A DNA stretch of 64,000 nucleotides from Loripinus fragilis (lineage: Eukaryota > Mollusca > Bivalvia > Lucinida > Lucinidae). Both the position numbers and the translations under genes were made by a program. The notes below the pieces were generated by a model that ran no database searches, was not told where the DNA came from, and was given only the letters and a program-made list of their open reading frames with translations. The stretch spans positions 58,862,811 to 58,926,810 of the forward strand of contig OZ026522.1 of assembly GCA_964019695.1 (NCBI GenBank), given 5' to 3'. Positions 44,114 through 56,564 of the stretch are shown piece by piece (the first letter of the stretch is position 1; every line of letters begins with the position of its first letter).

Positions 44114-44670
44114 TTGTTCTTGCACATACAAAAAGCAAGTTTTCGCATGGCAGGGTTCAAATTATTTTACCCCTGTTGTTTTCACAATAACACAATAAGG
44201 TCAATTGATCAGCGTGAATGCTTAGTGGCGGTGTATACGATAGGTTTGTGGCATATTCAATGCTTGTATAGATGACAATGATACGCATGTTTTAACTTTG
44301 TTCTATCTGGAAAGCAAACGTAGCTGACCCAAATCATGAGACATCGTACATGTATCGAGGAAAGATAATACATAAGTATGCGTTTTATGCAATTTTAAGA
44401 ATTATAAGGTGATTGTAAAATATCGTCACAAAGTGTGCTTATTCCTCACGAAACAGTGTACAAATTGGTTATTCAATTGAATCATTATTTTGGAAGCGTT
44501 TTCAAGGTGTAATTTCGAGCACCAGCATTTTCAAAATTTACAATAATTATTGTAGATCTAATCGAAAAATACCCGCTTCATAAAAGTTCAAAATTTGAAG
44601 GAAATTTGTGAACCTGGGCGAATATTTGCTTTTGGAAAAGCCCTGTATCGACATTGTATTACTAAGTAAA

Positions 44671-44703
44671 AAAAAGAAGGCAAAGATGTGGAATCGATAC
44701 ACT
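44671..44703 (-). mobile_element. R1 retroelement 3' tail, copy n
   Basis: Only GAAGGCAAAGATGTGGAATC and GATACA survive after an A-rich start; among the shortest copies. Confidence 0.45.
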
Positions 44704-44969
44704 TTGTAAGATTTATCCCGAACAAATATTAATCTAAACTAAACTAAGAAAACAAAAGGTGACTGTCCATCCATGCAATTGGTGCTAATTGCGATATAAA
44801 CAAACATTCACAGTCAACTGTTTTGTGACCTTTGGACCATTATGCCAATTATCTAGTCGAGTAATTGCAGAGTAATTATGAACCAGTGGACACATAACAA
44901 ACATGACTCGCCTCATTTATTTTCAATGGCAGTAATTTATAAAGTAGCATTACATGTATGTATTTATTA

Positions 44970-46621
44970 GCTCACCTGAGCCGAAGGCTCATTGGTGAGC
45001 TAATAGTATACCAGTGACTCCGTCGTCCGTCGTCCGTCCGTCCGTCGTCCGTCGTCCGTCGTCCGTCAACATTTTCAAACATCTTCTCCTCTGAAACTAC
45101 TAGGCCAATTGAACTCATATTTCATATGGAGACTCCTTAGGAAAGGGGAACGAAAGTGTGTTCAAATGGTCTTGGTCACATGACCAAGATGGCCACCATG
45201 CCCATATATGGTAAAAACCCTTAAAAAATCTTCTTCTCCAGAACCAGAAGGCCAATGACCTTGGGACTTGGTATGTAGCATTGGGGTTGTGGGGCCTACC
45301 AAGTTTGTTCAAATGATGATCCTAGGTTGACCTTGACCTACTTAACGTCAAGGTCAAATTTGCTTCCTAATGCATTTAAATGGGAAAATTTCTGAAAAGT
45401 TGATTTTTTTGAAAACTGTGGAAGCCTAAGTCATTATTCTCACTTGATATGTTTAACCTAATGAGACAATGGCTATAAATAAGTTCAAAAGGTCAAGGTT
45501 GACCTTTGACCTTTCAGCTTAGGTCGCTCAAATTGGAGTCTCATCAATATATTAAAACATAGTTTTCTCACAAACCATTGGCCCAATTGAACTCAAATTT
45601 CATGTGAAGACTCCTTATGATAAGTTAGCCAAAATTTATGCAAAATATCTTGGTCACATGACCAAAATGGCCGCCACGCCCATATATGGTAAAAACCTTT
45701 TTAAAATCTTCTTCTCCAGAACCAGAAAGCCGATGACCTTGGGACTTGGTATGTAGCAATGGGGATGTGGGGCCTACCAAGTTTGTTCAAATGATGATCC
45801 TAGGTTGACCTTGACCTACTTAACGTCAAGGTCAAATTTGCTTCCTAATGCATTTAAATGGGATTTTTTTGAAAATTAATTTTTTGAAAACTGTTGAGGC
45901 CAAAGTCATTATTCTCACATGATATGTTAAACCTAATGAAACAATTGCTATAAATAAGTTTCAAAGGTCAAGGTTGACCTTTAACTTTTCAGCCAAGGTC
46001 GCTCATATTGGAGTCCCATCAACACATTAAAACATAGTTTCCTCAGAAACCACGAGGCCAATTGAACTCAAATTTCATGTGAAGACTTTTTATGATAAGT
46101 TAGCCAAAATTTATACCAATTGTACTGTTCACATGACCAAAATGGCCACCACGCCCATATATGGTAAAAACCCTTTAAATATTCTCTTCTCTGGAACCAA
46201 AAGGCCAATGGCCTTGGGACTTGGTATGTAATATTGGGGATGTGGGCCCTACCAGATTTGCACAAATGATTAATCTAGGTTGACCTTGACCTACTTTATG
46301 GCAAGATCAAATTTGATTCCTAATGCATTTATTTGGGAAAAATCTTTTATTATGTACCAAATGTCAAGCTGACCTGTGACCTTTTATCCAAGGCCACTCA
46401 TTTGGACTGCCACGCACCTATCTAAACATCTGTTTCTCAGAAATCACTATGCTGTTTGATGGATTATTCATTAGATTGTTTAAGTCACTTGACCAAAATG
46501 TCTGCAACCCCCATATATGGTAAAACAAAATTTGTTCCATTATAAGCTGTAGTTAACCTTGACCTATTTTAACATTATTAAGGAGATCAGGTGAGCGCCT
46601 CAGGACCTTCAGGTCCTCTAG
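44970..46621 (+). mobile_element. Helitron-like tandem element R5
   Basis: Opens with the palindrome AGCTCACCTGAGCCGAAGGC..GGTGAGCT and a (CGTC)n tract. Three units of about 460 bp follow, each with GGTCACATGACCAA.ATGGCC, CCATATATGGTAAAAACC and TTGACCTTGACCTACTT. It closes with hairpin AGGACC-TTCA-GGTCCT, CTAG and T. The hairpin-CTRR-T end fits a Helitron; no Rep/helicase is present, so it would be non-autonomous. A canonical 5' TC end is not evident. Confidence 0.55.
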
Positions 46622-46799
46622 TCTTATGTTTGGATTAATATAATAAGTAAGGAAAATGTAATTTAAAAAAAATGAGATTTTATCCCATCATAGTTTTAGT
46701 CATTCTTGGATTCTGTGCATCAAACATCGAAACACCTCCTTCAGCGCGAAAACCTGGTTTCAAACTTGAGTTCGTTGGTGATATTTTCATTTAGTCTTA

Positions 46800-47215
46800 G
46801 TAACTAAAATAAGAAAAGCGAAGGCCCAGACTAGATTGGGCATTAGTGCAAATTTATCTGAGTGTTCCTCTTTTACAACATTTACATTTATAGAATTTGA
46901 TATTTGTTTTATTTTTGAATATAGTATGTCTTATCTCATAAAAGAGAAGCGAAATATCTGATGAGCATGCACATCAGTGCAGGCTTATCAGAGTTTTCCT
47001 TTTTCATAAAACATTTTCATGAAACTTTTACAAATGAATTTTAGCGTTTGCCTCGTAAAAGAGATGCGAAACATCGGTCGAGCATGTGCATCAGTGCAGG
47101 CTTATCTGAGCCTATCTTTTCCGTACATTTACAAAATCATGTTTATAACTTAGTTTACAAGTTTACCTGAGCATTCTCTTTTCTGAGCCTTTGCCTTTTG
47201 AACTGATCTGCATGG
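46800..47215. repeat. Diverged tandem repeat, about 120-bp unit, three copies
   Basis: AAAAGAGA(A/T)GCGAAA.ATC and GCATCAGTGCAGGCTTATC(T/A)GAG recur in order. Confidence 0.6.
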
Positions 47216-47219
47216 AACA

Positions 47220-48380
47220 TCTCTGTAATTATGTAATTGCTATTATCTCATAGATTAGTTTATTATTATTTGTTAATAATGTGTATTGTCAATTTTTTAA
47301 TAAATAATATAAATGAGAGGGTTTTTTTTATAATTTGTCCATTTTGTCGCGATAAAGAACTTTTTTAGTGTTTTAATAAATCCTCTAGTAAAACAATTTA
47401 AAAGAAAAAATAATTTATTATTTCTATTTATTTTTTTACTAAATGATTTATAATAAACATTTCGTAGCAAATATTGATCAATTTTTCTAAAAATTCGATA
47501 TAAAAAAAATTCCAAAATAAAATTCTTTCATAATTCAAATTTTATTGCTTAGGTTTTGACTAAATTACCTCAAAATTGATAGTGATTAGAAAATACCCCA
47601 TATCAAAAACCAGATGGCCACTGAGCTGATGACAGGTGTCAATCATTTTCATAGTTAAAAAGACAAGCCAATCAAATTAGAGATAAGCCTCAAGAGCTCC
47701 TGGAGATCTTCACAGCTTGAGTGCAAAACAGAAAGTGCCAGAATTGAGGCTTATGTTTCCTTTTATACCCCACTCCTGCCTTTAAACGCCTTTTTCGCAT
47801 CAAAGGCACCGAATTATGAGAGTCGAATTTATGTACCGATTAAATTCCAAGCTAGCTTTGGGCCAAAATGTGCTGAACTCGTTTACAAATCGTATTGTTG
47901 GTTTTATTTTAGGAGAAACCCGCGCTCAGGGTCGTTCTACACACCTGTGTCGAGAGACTCTTGTCAATAAACAACTTTTCAGCTGCGTTTAGGCGGCAAG
48001 TAGTGAAAGTTTAACGTAATATCATACTCATTTTTCTTTTTATTTATTTTTTATATAGCCATTGCACATTCGATTATTATCAAGTCAGTTTTTGACATCT
48101 ACGAGGATAAGAACTTCCCCTAGTAGCAAGCCTTCGAATATGAAACGTATTTACAGGAATTTTCACACTCTGATGAGAGTTTATTACTACAAATATGGGG
48201 AAATAAAGTAAAAACGTGCACAGACATTGTATTAATGTTGCAGCAAACTGCTCTTAGTATTTTAAAAGGTAAATGACAGCTATTGGTTTAAAAAGCCAAT
48301 ACTTGTTCTGGTACACTCGTTATCGGGGTATATACGGAAATCTCCGATCAGCAGAAAGTAGTCCCATAAAAATTAAAAAT
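47220..48380. other. Unassigned, very AT-rich
   Basis: Long A/T runs at 47220-47560. No gene, TIR or tandem array recognised through 48381. Confidence 0.4.
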
Positions 48381-48381
48381 T

Positions 48382-49440
48382 TCACACGCAGCCGTTTCCG
48401 TAATGTGGCCGAAGAGCATGTTGAGTGTAACACTGGGTAAGAAGTGCTGCATCATAAAGTTGATAAGCTCTATCATAGAATTTATTAGCCTTAATATCCA
48501 AATCATGAAGAGAAGATATAGAAAGAGTTACTAAACGTGAAAGAGCCATATGTCTGCCTGAATGTTTTTAGATGATTCTTAATTTTGAAAGAGTTGAAGC
48601 ATGTTTATTTTTTTTCGTTTCAAATTTCTGTTTTTGCTTTTACCATGAGATCAGTTATTGCATTTACGGATATCTAAAAGAGAAAAAAAAGATCAATATC
48701 AGGTAATCTAGAAATGTTACCCTCATGGTAAATATTATCATTAAAACCAAGTGGGTGTGGTGTTTGTAATAATTTTATCCACTTTAATTCTAATTCATGC
48801 CTAAGAATATTTCTATATCTTTTAGTGGAATTATCACCATATGTAATCTTTTCAACAGGCTGAATAGAAATACTGCTAGTAGAGTGATTAGTTTGTTTGA
48901 AATGCCTATAAAGACGATTATCAGTTTTGTGAGGCTTTTTTTATTCAACCATAGTGCTCAGAAAATCTAGCTTTTAGAAATCTACAAGTTTGGCCAACAT
49001 ATTGCATGCCACAATCTTTCTCTTCTCAATATAAAACAAAAATAACATCAGTTGATCTTCAATCAAGATCAGAATTAGTTTTTACAGAAAATTGTCTACC
49101 ATTTACGTTATATTTAATAGTTGGTTTACAACATAAATGTGTGCAACAGCTACACCTCTTGGCATTGCACTTAGAAATAGAGGGATACACTACACTTCTT
49201 CTATACTTACTCCTAGAGTTCCTAATTACAGGTGACTTAAGAGGAGAAAGACGAACCTCTAAGTGGTTTCTAAAAAGGGCAGAGTCAGAAACTCTATGTC
49301 AATCAATTTTAGTGGCAGAAAGAACTTTCAGAGGTGAAACGTAAACAGATAGTAACATAGAATTATATCTATTGCTGGACTGGGGGAATCTATGTGGAAG
49401 AAGCAGAATGTAACCGAAGAGGAGAAAGTAAAATTTTAAC
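48382..49440 (-). pseudogene. Penelope-like element: zinc linker and GIY-YIG endonuclease
   Basis: Minus-strand reading: VSPLKVLSATKID, then a cysteine-rich linker CNAKRCSCCTHLCCKPTI, then YNVNGRQFSV. Across a stop or two follow VIFVLYCEEKDCGMQYVGQT, FLKARFSEHY, RLYRHFKQTNHS and RHELELKWIKLLQT, ending near 48382 at RPHYGNGCV. The IFVLY...YVG pair, the following Arg-containing helix and the Cys linker are the hallmark of the GIY-YIG endonuclease of EN+ Penelope-like retroelements, which nicks the target DNA. The RT domain expected upstream is not visible in 49441-49980. Several stops and frameshifts show it is inactive. Confidence 0.75.
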
Positions 49441-49979
49441 TATATTAGGCTATTCATAATTGAGTTTTAAGTCTATACTGCACATTGAAAAGCAGCATTC
49501 ATATCGGTTATTTATAGCAATATCCAGCTGCTGCATTAGAGAAATAGCTAAAGCTCCCAACGCATAACTAATTCTAATACAAGTACAAAGAAACATAAAG
49601 AAAGCAATAGTTTTTAAAGAGATACGAATGCTGGTCTACACTGCTCCTTAAATGAGGTATTTAAGTTATACCAATAGGGAATTTAATGCAATGAATGATT
49701 GTCAAGTGTAAATCCTGACTATAGTAATAACAACGGTATCCGCCACATAATCTCTCCCCGCTGGGTACAAAAATAGCTACTGTTGTTACATATATACTGA
49801 CATGTATAGTTACTGTTGGATACAGCTGTCTGGTCTTGCGTTTTAAATGACTTATTTTTAAATAGACCTTTATTGGTTTTAAGCATATAATGGCTCTATT
49901 CTGATTTGTCTTAAATACATATATCATACTCTTTGTCTATTTCGATACTGTTTAAGGTTTAATTTAACATAATTTGTTG

Positions 49980-50248
49980 TTACAGCTTTTAAGATTCACC
50001 TTAACAAGAGAATTAGAGCAATCAACTTTATACTTGTTACTAAGAATACGTAACATTGTATGATCTTAAACACATTGTTTATCTCATCTTGTTCAATTAC
50101 AACTTTGGCTCCTCAGAATTTTACCCATATCTTATCAGCTGTGTATATGTTGTTTAATATGTTATTGTGTAATATGTTTTCACCTAGGACCATATGTGAG
50201 ATTAGTACATGTACTTGTACTAAATATGTTATCCTCGTAAAATAAAGA

Positions 50249-50306
<58 letters not shown>
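49980..50306 (+). mobile_element. LINE-like 3' end with (ATT)n tail
   Basis: An AT-rich stretch ends in AAAATAAAGACATT followed by about 18 ATT units (50251-50306). A polyadenylation signal next to a simple-repeat tail is common for LINE 3' ends. No coding region was seen; the source family is unknown. Confidence 0.4.
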
Positions 50307-50448
50307 GCAGTTTCAATGGCAACACTAATATTTCAGTAAATATTTCAAGATGCTAGTAACAGCTAAGGGAGGTGAAATATAGTCTCAACTTGAAAATACG
50401 AGAAAAAGCCCACATAATCCAACTAACATTGTACCCCTTGTTATGTTT

Positions 50449-52027
50449 TCACCATTCGACCAGTCGAAGAGATACGGCTTCTTTTGGCAATGTCAACATC
50501 GTTGTCTCAAACTCAAGATTAGAAGGTGTGTCGTCACTCAATATTGTTCTGTACTTCCCGTATAAAGAGGCATACAAGATATTTGTTTCTAAGTCTGCCA
50601 GCCTCTTTCCCATACACATACGCGCACCAATCCCAAAAGTTGGATACATGATATTGCGAGTAGAAAATGTTTTCATTGATTTGTCATCTTTCAACCAGCG
50701 TTCTGGTCTAAAAATGTCGGCGTTAGCGAAAATATGCTTGTTCCGCCCAACCGCAAACGTTGGTACGACTATATTTGCCCCTTTAGGCACTCTGTAGTTG
50801 CAAATTTCAGTATCTTCGTCTAATTTTCTGGACACCGCAATGACTGCTGGATACATTCTGTGTATCTCTTCCATAACAGCTTGCAGATATGGCATCCGTT
50901 GAATATGTTCTTCATTGAGGTTTTCGTCATCTTTCACAGCGTTGCAAATCTCATCGTGTAACTTGCCTTGTACGTCAGGATGTTTGCTTAAGACGTGGAG
51001 TCCTATCTGCAGAGATGTAGACAATGTGTGAACACCAGCAATCATCAGGTCGGCAATATTGGCATAGAGAGTTTCCAGCTCATCCGCCATAACATTGTTG
51101 TGGATCATATGGTGTAACATACACGTGGTTACCTCTGGATGTTCCGTAGCCTCCACCACAGCTTGGTCGACCCATTTCTGTGTTATATTGAATATAGAAG
51201 AAAGGGCAGTCTGATGAACATTCCAAGTTTTTCTACAGAAAGTTTTGGCGAACCTAGCTGGATAATACAACATTTTGTGAAGCGCTTGGAACATCAGTCG
51301 TACATTGTCTGCACATTTCACTCCATCGGATTGTCCCGTCTCATCAAAGCACCCAAAATCTTTACTGTACAACAATAGGCCTAACACCTAACACCTGGGT
51401 TGTATATTTGTCTAGCTCATACTCAAGTGTTACTTTTCCCTCCTTATCACAAATATGTTTGGTTCTAACAAGAAAATCATTTGTGGCTGCTGAAACCATT
51501 TTGGTCGCTTCTGTGAAATCTGAACGAATGAGGGAACTGGTCATCTTCCGCCTATAGTCAAGCCAGAGATCCCCGTCTACACTGAACACCCCGGGTTCCC
51601 GTCCTATATCCTTTCTTGCGTCCAGTAGCAGTGACACGCCTGTTCTTAGAGGAGATTTTCCACAAGCCCGGCTCACCTTTTTGATTCCATCTAGATCTGC
51701 AAGGAATAGGAAGTCATATTTACCGACCCTAGCTTGGAAGAGAGACCCGTGCCTCTCGTGCAGTTCCGTGAAATATTCATGATGTCTTCGACTATTCCAC
51801 ACAATCCCGAAAATGTCACCAATTATAGGGTATCCCTGCCGCGGAATGTTATCGAATGGCCGTTTGGAGAAGATTTGGCTTTGTGCGTTATCCTCGCATG
51901 TTTTGGTCAGAGTTTGATTTATTTCAAAGTTCTTCACAAAATGCAAAACAATTTTGTAACATCGACTCAGTCCAAGACCACACCAAACAAATATTGCATA
52001 CGCAATAACGTAGATATTGTGGAACAC
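50449..52027 (-). CDS. Cytochrome P450, mitochondrial clan; frameshifted, intronless
   Basis: Two overlapping frames give a P450 of about 525 residues. The first (52027-51362) has a hydrophobic N-terminus, RPFDNIPRQGYPIIGDIFGI (proline-rich hinge typical of mitochondrial-clan CYPs) and WLDYRRKM (helix C). The second (51387-50449, 312 residues) has AGVHT in helix I (117-121), ExxR (174-177), PERW (228-231) and heme loop FGIGARMCMG (251-260, Cys258 the iron ligand). A 7-bp tandem duplication (GTGTTAG twice, 51381-51394) shifts the frame; one copy alone restores continuity. The helix-I acid of A/GGx(D/E)T is His. No introns interrupt the reading, whereas animal mitochondrial P450 genes usually have several, so a retrocopy is plausible. 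Members hydroxylate sterols or xenobiotics using adrenodoxin. Pseudogene, allele or assembly error cannot be separated. Confidence 0.8.
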
Positions 52028-52084
52028 GTTGCACCTGCAATGTTAGAAAAAAATAGATTTAAAACCCACTTGTGACGAATGAAC

Positions 52085-52255
52085 TTTCCATTCTTATCAT
52101 TCTTATTTTAAGGGATATCGTAGCATTTTCGTTTTAAGGGGTATCGTAGCATTTTCACTTTTAGGGGTATCGTAGCGTTCTCATTTTTAAGGGTATCGTA
52201 GCATTTTCATTTTTAAGGGATATCGTAGCGTTTTCATTTTTAAGGGGTATTAGGA
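52085..52255. repeat. 31-bp tandem repeat, five to six units, 5' of the P450
   Basis: Unit (T)TTTTAAGGG(G/A)TATCGTAGC followed by (A/G)TTTTC. It begins about 60 bp upstream of the P450 start codon. Confidence 0.75.
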
Positions 52256-52335
52256 ATTAATTTTCATGTTCTTCAATTTTTGCCATAAAAATCATGTACG
52301 CAAACAGAATAGCCTCACATTGGACGCCGCATTTA

Positions 52336-55300
52336 ACAAAGGACCAGTGTCTATAAGGCCTGTTTCACGGCCACTATGAATTTTCTTAAAACTTTGTGTA
52401 ATAAAAGTAGTATGTCTTAGCTGTCAAATCATGAAATGTTGGATCAATAGATGAAGTGTTTTGAGTTGTATATTCATTTGAAGTGGGTGGGGTAATTCCA
52501 CCCCAAACAGGGTTATGCTACGAAAACAACTATATCTTTATAACCATATGTAGCTGGGAATCATCCATTTAAAGATTTTTTATGGGATATCAGATATAAA
52601 AACTGACATTAATGATATTTTAAAATATTTGTAAATGATAAGTATATACTCACTTGAAATTCATACCAAAATTTTAGTATTTTTTCTTCTCCAACTTTGC
52701 AAAAAACCACAACATCTATTCATGCTTGAATGGATTCAATTGATGTTTGGAGGTTACATAGTATATAAGATGGTAATTATAAAATTATGAAGAATTGTTT
52801 CCATGGTGATTACTTTAAGAGTTATCTGCCCACAAAACCAGGTATTGTTTTATTTATTTTTTTCCAAATTTTAGGGTGGGTTACATGCATTTAAGATACA
52901 GCATTGCTTCTAGGTTACACAATTGTTGTCTATAGTGTCTAGAATAAAACAAAGGTTTCACATAGCTGATATGATCTGGAAGTCAAAGGTCAAGGTCACT
53001 AATACTTAAAACTTGTCTACGGCTCAAAACGGGAACACCTCTTTCATTTTTTTGACTATGCATATTCATATTTGCTACAATTATCGCATATCATGTGAAG
53101 ATTACAACAAAAGTCTCAGAATATGGATATGACCTTGAAATCAAGGGTCAAAGTCAAAAATTTTCTTAAAATCTGTCACACTGCTCATAATACAAACTCC
53201 TCTTTCGTGCATTGATGAGGTGTGTTTATATTTAGCACAATAATTGCATATAATGTGTTGATTGAAATGAAGGCCTAAGATAGCTGATATGACCTTTAGG
53301 TCAAAGGTCAAGGCCACACATACTTAAATCCTGTCAATTGCTCTAAATGCAAATATTTTGACCTTGACCTTTGAATAATATATCTTAACAGCAACCTGAA
53401 ACCATTGATGATATCTACAAATTAAGGCAATAAGTGTGCAAAATATATATTATCTTCATCTAAACTAGTAAAGGATACCCACTTTACAAGCAATAGAACC
53501 AGAATTAAATATTTTTGAATATATTGGAGTTTTAGATATTTGACATTTGACTGGAACACAGAGAGTTTCTTGTCATCTACATACCTCAGACAAACACTGT
53601 TGCAAATATGAATATCCTCCATCCAAAAAGCAAGAGGAGTGGCACTAGAGGCCAAACAACCTGATAATATATATAGGTCGTTTGAATCGATAGATTCTCT
53701 ATCAAAGAATACAGAAGTTCATCTTGCAAGGCGTAGGACCGATTCTAAATACCTTGACCTTTGATCCCACGGTCATATTGGTGCTCTGAAACCTTCATTT
53801 TAATGTACCCACCTTAAGAAATCATTTTGGTATATATGGACATCCTTTAACAAAAATGATAAAAGGAATTCACGTCAACATTTGTAAGATATATTGACCT
53901 AGACCTTTTACTCCAAGGTCATAGCAGTAATCTGAAACTTTCATCTGTTCACCGCACAATATGCGAGTGCAGTACCCAGTGGTAGAATGCTTGAGTCGAA
54001 TATGAAGGGTTGCGGGTTTTAGTCTCACAGGTGGAACTGCATCTTGTTTGTGAGCAAAGTGAAGAAGAAGGCAAAGGTAAGGAATCGATACATTTAAGTA
54101 ACACACATGACCCAGGACACAGTATGGTATGGGAAGGTGACAAAAACAACAAGAAAACATCACATACAAGGGAGCCAAGAGGTCAGCCATTTCTCAACAG
54201 GTGACCACAAGGCTGCAAGAAATAGACATGACAGGCAAGACACATTAAATCCTGCTTAGTGTCAGTTCAACCCAAGAAAGAGCCATCCTGACATGACTTG
54301 ACTGAAAAATATTGACTGGGATAAACAGGATCAAATCAAACAAACAATACACCATAGGGAATCATTCTGCCAAATATGAAAACTCTCGCTCAAGAAATGA
54401 CAGAGGAGCTCAGTGTATGAGCTGTATATAGGTTCTATGCAAGTGCGACCTTGACATTGACTTCAAGGTCACATCAGCAATATGAAACCTTGGTTTTAAA
54501 CTAAGCTTCATAAGCAATCATTGTGCTTAATATGAAGGCACTCCATCAATGCACGAATTCGGAGTTTGTGTTATGGCTCATAGAGGCCAAAGAGCTTAGT
54601 AAGTAAGACAGATTTTAAGAAATATTTGACTTTGGCCCTTAACTTGAAGGTCATAAATATATTCCGAGACGTTTGTTGCAATCAACATATGATATGCAAA
54701 CATTGTGGCGAATACGAACACCCTAGGTCAAAATAAATGAAGATGTTTGTATTTCGAGCAATTTTACAGGTTTTAAGTATGTGTGACCTTGACCTATGAC
54801 CACAAGGTCATATCAGCTATCCGAAATCTTCGTTTAGTCTACACATCATACGTCCTTGTTGTGCTAAATAGGAACACATCCCATGAATACGCCAAAGAGG
54901 AGTTTGCACCCTCACTTACTTTGTATTACTAGCAGTGTGACAGTTTTTAATGATATTTGACTTTGACTCTGATTTAAAGGTCAAATCCATATTCTGAGAC
55001 TTTTGTTGTAATCTACACGTGATAGGCAATTATTTTTGCGAATATGTTCACACTAGGTCAAAAAATGAAAGAAGTATTCACGTTTTAAGCCATGGACAAG
55101 TTCTAAGCGTTAGTGACCTTGACCTTTGACCACAAGGTCATATCATTTATCTGAAACCTTTATTTTATTCTACACACCATGACCAATCAGTGTTTATTTC
55201 AGAAGCAATTGTGTATCTAAATTCTCTAATGCATGTATACCCACTCTAAAAAAATAAAATAAAAAAATAAAATCCCTGGTTTTGCGGGCAGATAACTCTT

Positions 55301-55780
55301 AAAGTAATCACCATGAAAACAATTCTTCATAATTTTATAATTACCATCTTATATACTATGTAACCTCTAAACATTAATTGAATCCATTCAAGCATGAATA
55401 GATGTTGTGGTTTTTTGCAAAGTTGGATAAGAAAAAATACTAAAATTTTGGTATGGCTTTCAAGTGAGTATATACTTATCATTTATAAATATTTTAATAT
55501 ATTATAAGTGACAGTTTTTATATCTGATATCCCATAAAAAATCTTAAAATGGATGATTCCCAGCTACATATGGTTAAAAAGATATAGTTGTTTTCGTAGC
55601 ATAACCCTGTTTGGGGTGGAATTACCCCACCCACTTCAAATGAATTTACAACCCAGAAAACTTCATCTATTGATCCAACATTTCATGATTTTACAGCTAA
55701 GACATACTACTTTTATTACACAAAGTGTAAAGGAAATTCATAGTGGCCGTGAAACAGGCCTTATAGACACTGGTCCTTTG
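52336..55780. mobile_element. Element with 0.5-kb terminal inverted repeats and a nuclear-receptor-motif core
   Basis: Arms 52336-52846 and 55275-55780 are inverted copies with few mismatches, starting CAAAGGACCAGTGTCTATAA. The 2.4-kb core holds about eleven clusters of AGGTCA half-sites, several as TGACCTTGACCTTTGACC, in diverged tandem units with CTGAAACCTT and GAACACCTC(T/A)TTCA-type blocks. R1 copy o and a 3' R1 stub (54905-54922) lie inside. No transposase. Confidence 0.7.
54061..54235 (-). mobile_element. R1 retroelement 3' UTR, copy o (variant)
   Basis: From GAAGAAGGCAAAGGTAAGGA to GACATGACAGGCAAGACACA, inserted in the core of the long-armed element. Confidence 0.65.
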
Positions 55781-55799
55781 CTTGCTATGTCCCATAAAA

Positions 55800-56560
55800 A
55801 CGACGCCAGACTTATATGGGCTGAAACGTATTTGTTTAAAGGGCATAATCACATTCTATTAAAAAACAACAACAATAAAGTGTGTATTTTTCAAAAGGTA
55901 TCAACAGAATCACCGCTTTGATAAGGGTGGAAACCAAGTAACCAGTTGTCTTTAGGATTTTTCTCAGCATGTCAATTTTCCCCGCATCAACCACTTGCGC
56001 CATTTTTCTTAACACGTACGATACACAACATAAAGAAAGAAAAATGCATTAATTAAGATTCCCCCGTTTCAATTCGCCTTTTTGTGAAATTCGCGTATTC
56101 ATCATTTTAGGGTAACCCCCAAATTGTTGCCTCCTGTATGTTATCGTTTTCTTGTTTTCGCATTAAATGGCTATATTGGTTTCAAAGCAGTTTTTGTCAA
56201 ATGGATGAGTCGCCTAATAGGAGATGCACTGATAAGGTATGAGCACCCCTTAAAACTCTATGTTACCTTAATTTTGTCGAATCCATTTCAGAAAGAAAAT
56301 ATAAAATAAATCATCGTGCACTTCACATAAAAAACTGTATATGATACATATCTAGGGCGTTGGTGAATGACTCCTCGACTTAAATATGAAATATGATAAT
56401 TCATTTACTTGGGCTTAGATTTACAATACCATCTTTACTCTTAAGGTTGACCTCATTTAAGAGTTTCTGTACTGTTTTTACCTTATGTGTGTCTAGATCA
56501 TATTGAGTCAAAATTAAGAAGCCGAGTGGCTACTTTTGAGGCACTGGAAGGGTTTCAGGG
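55800..56560. other. Unassigned stretch
   Basis: No supported gene or repeat structure. Confidence 0.4.
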
Positions 56561-56564
56561 ATAC

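Noticed and set aside
49006..49344. 112-codon plus-strand open frame
   Set aside because: Antisense to the Penelope-like cysteine linker and GIY-YIG region, which has the recognisable motifs.
50372..50797. 141-codon plus-strand open frame
   Set aside because: Antisense shadow of the P450 heme-binding region.
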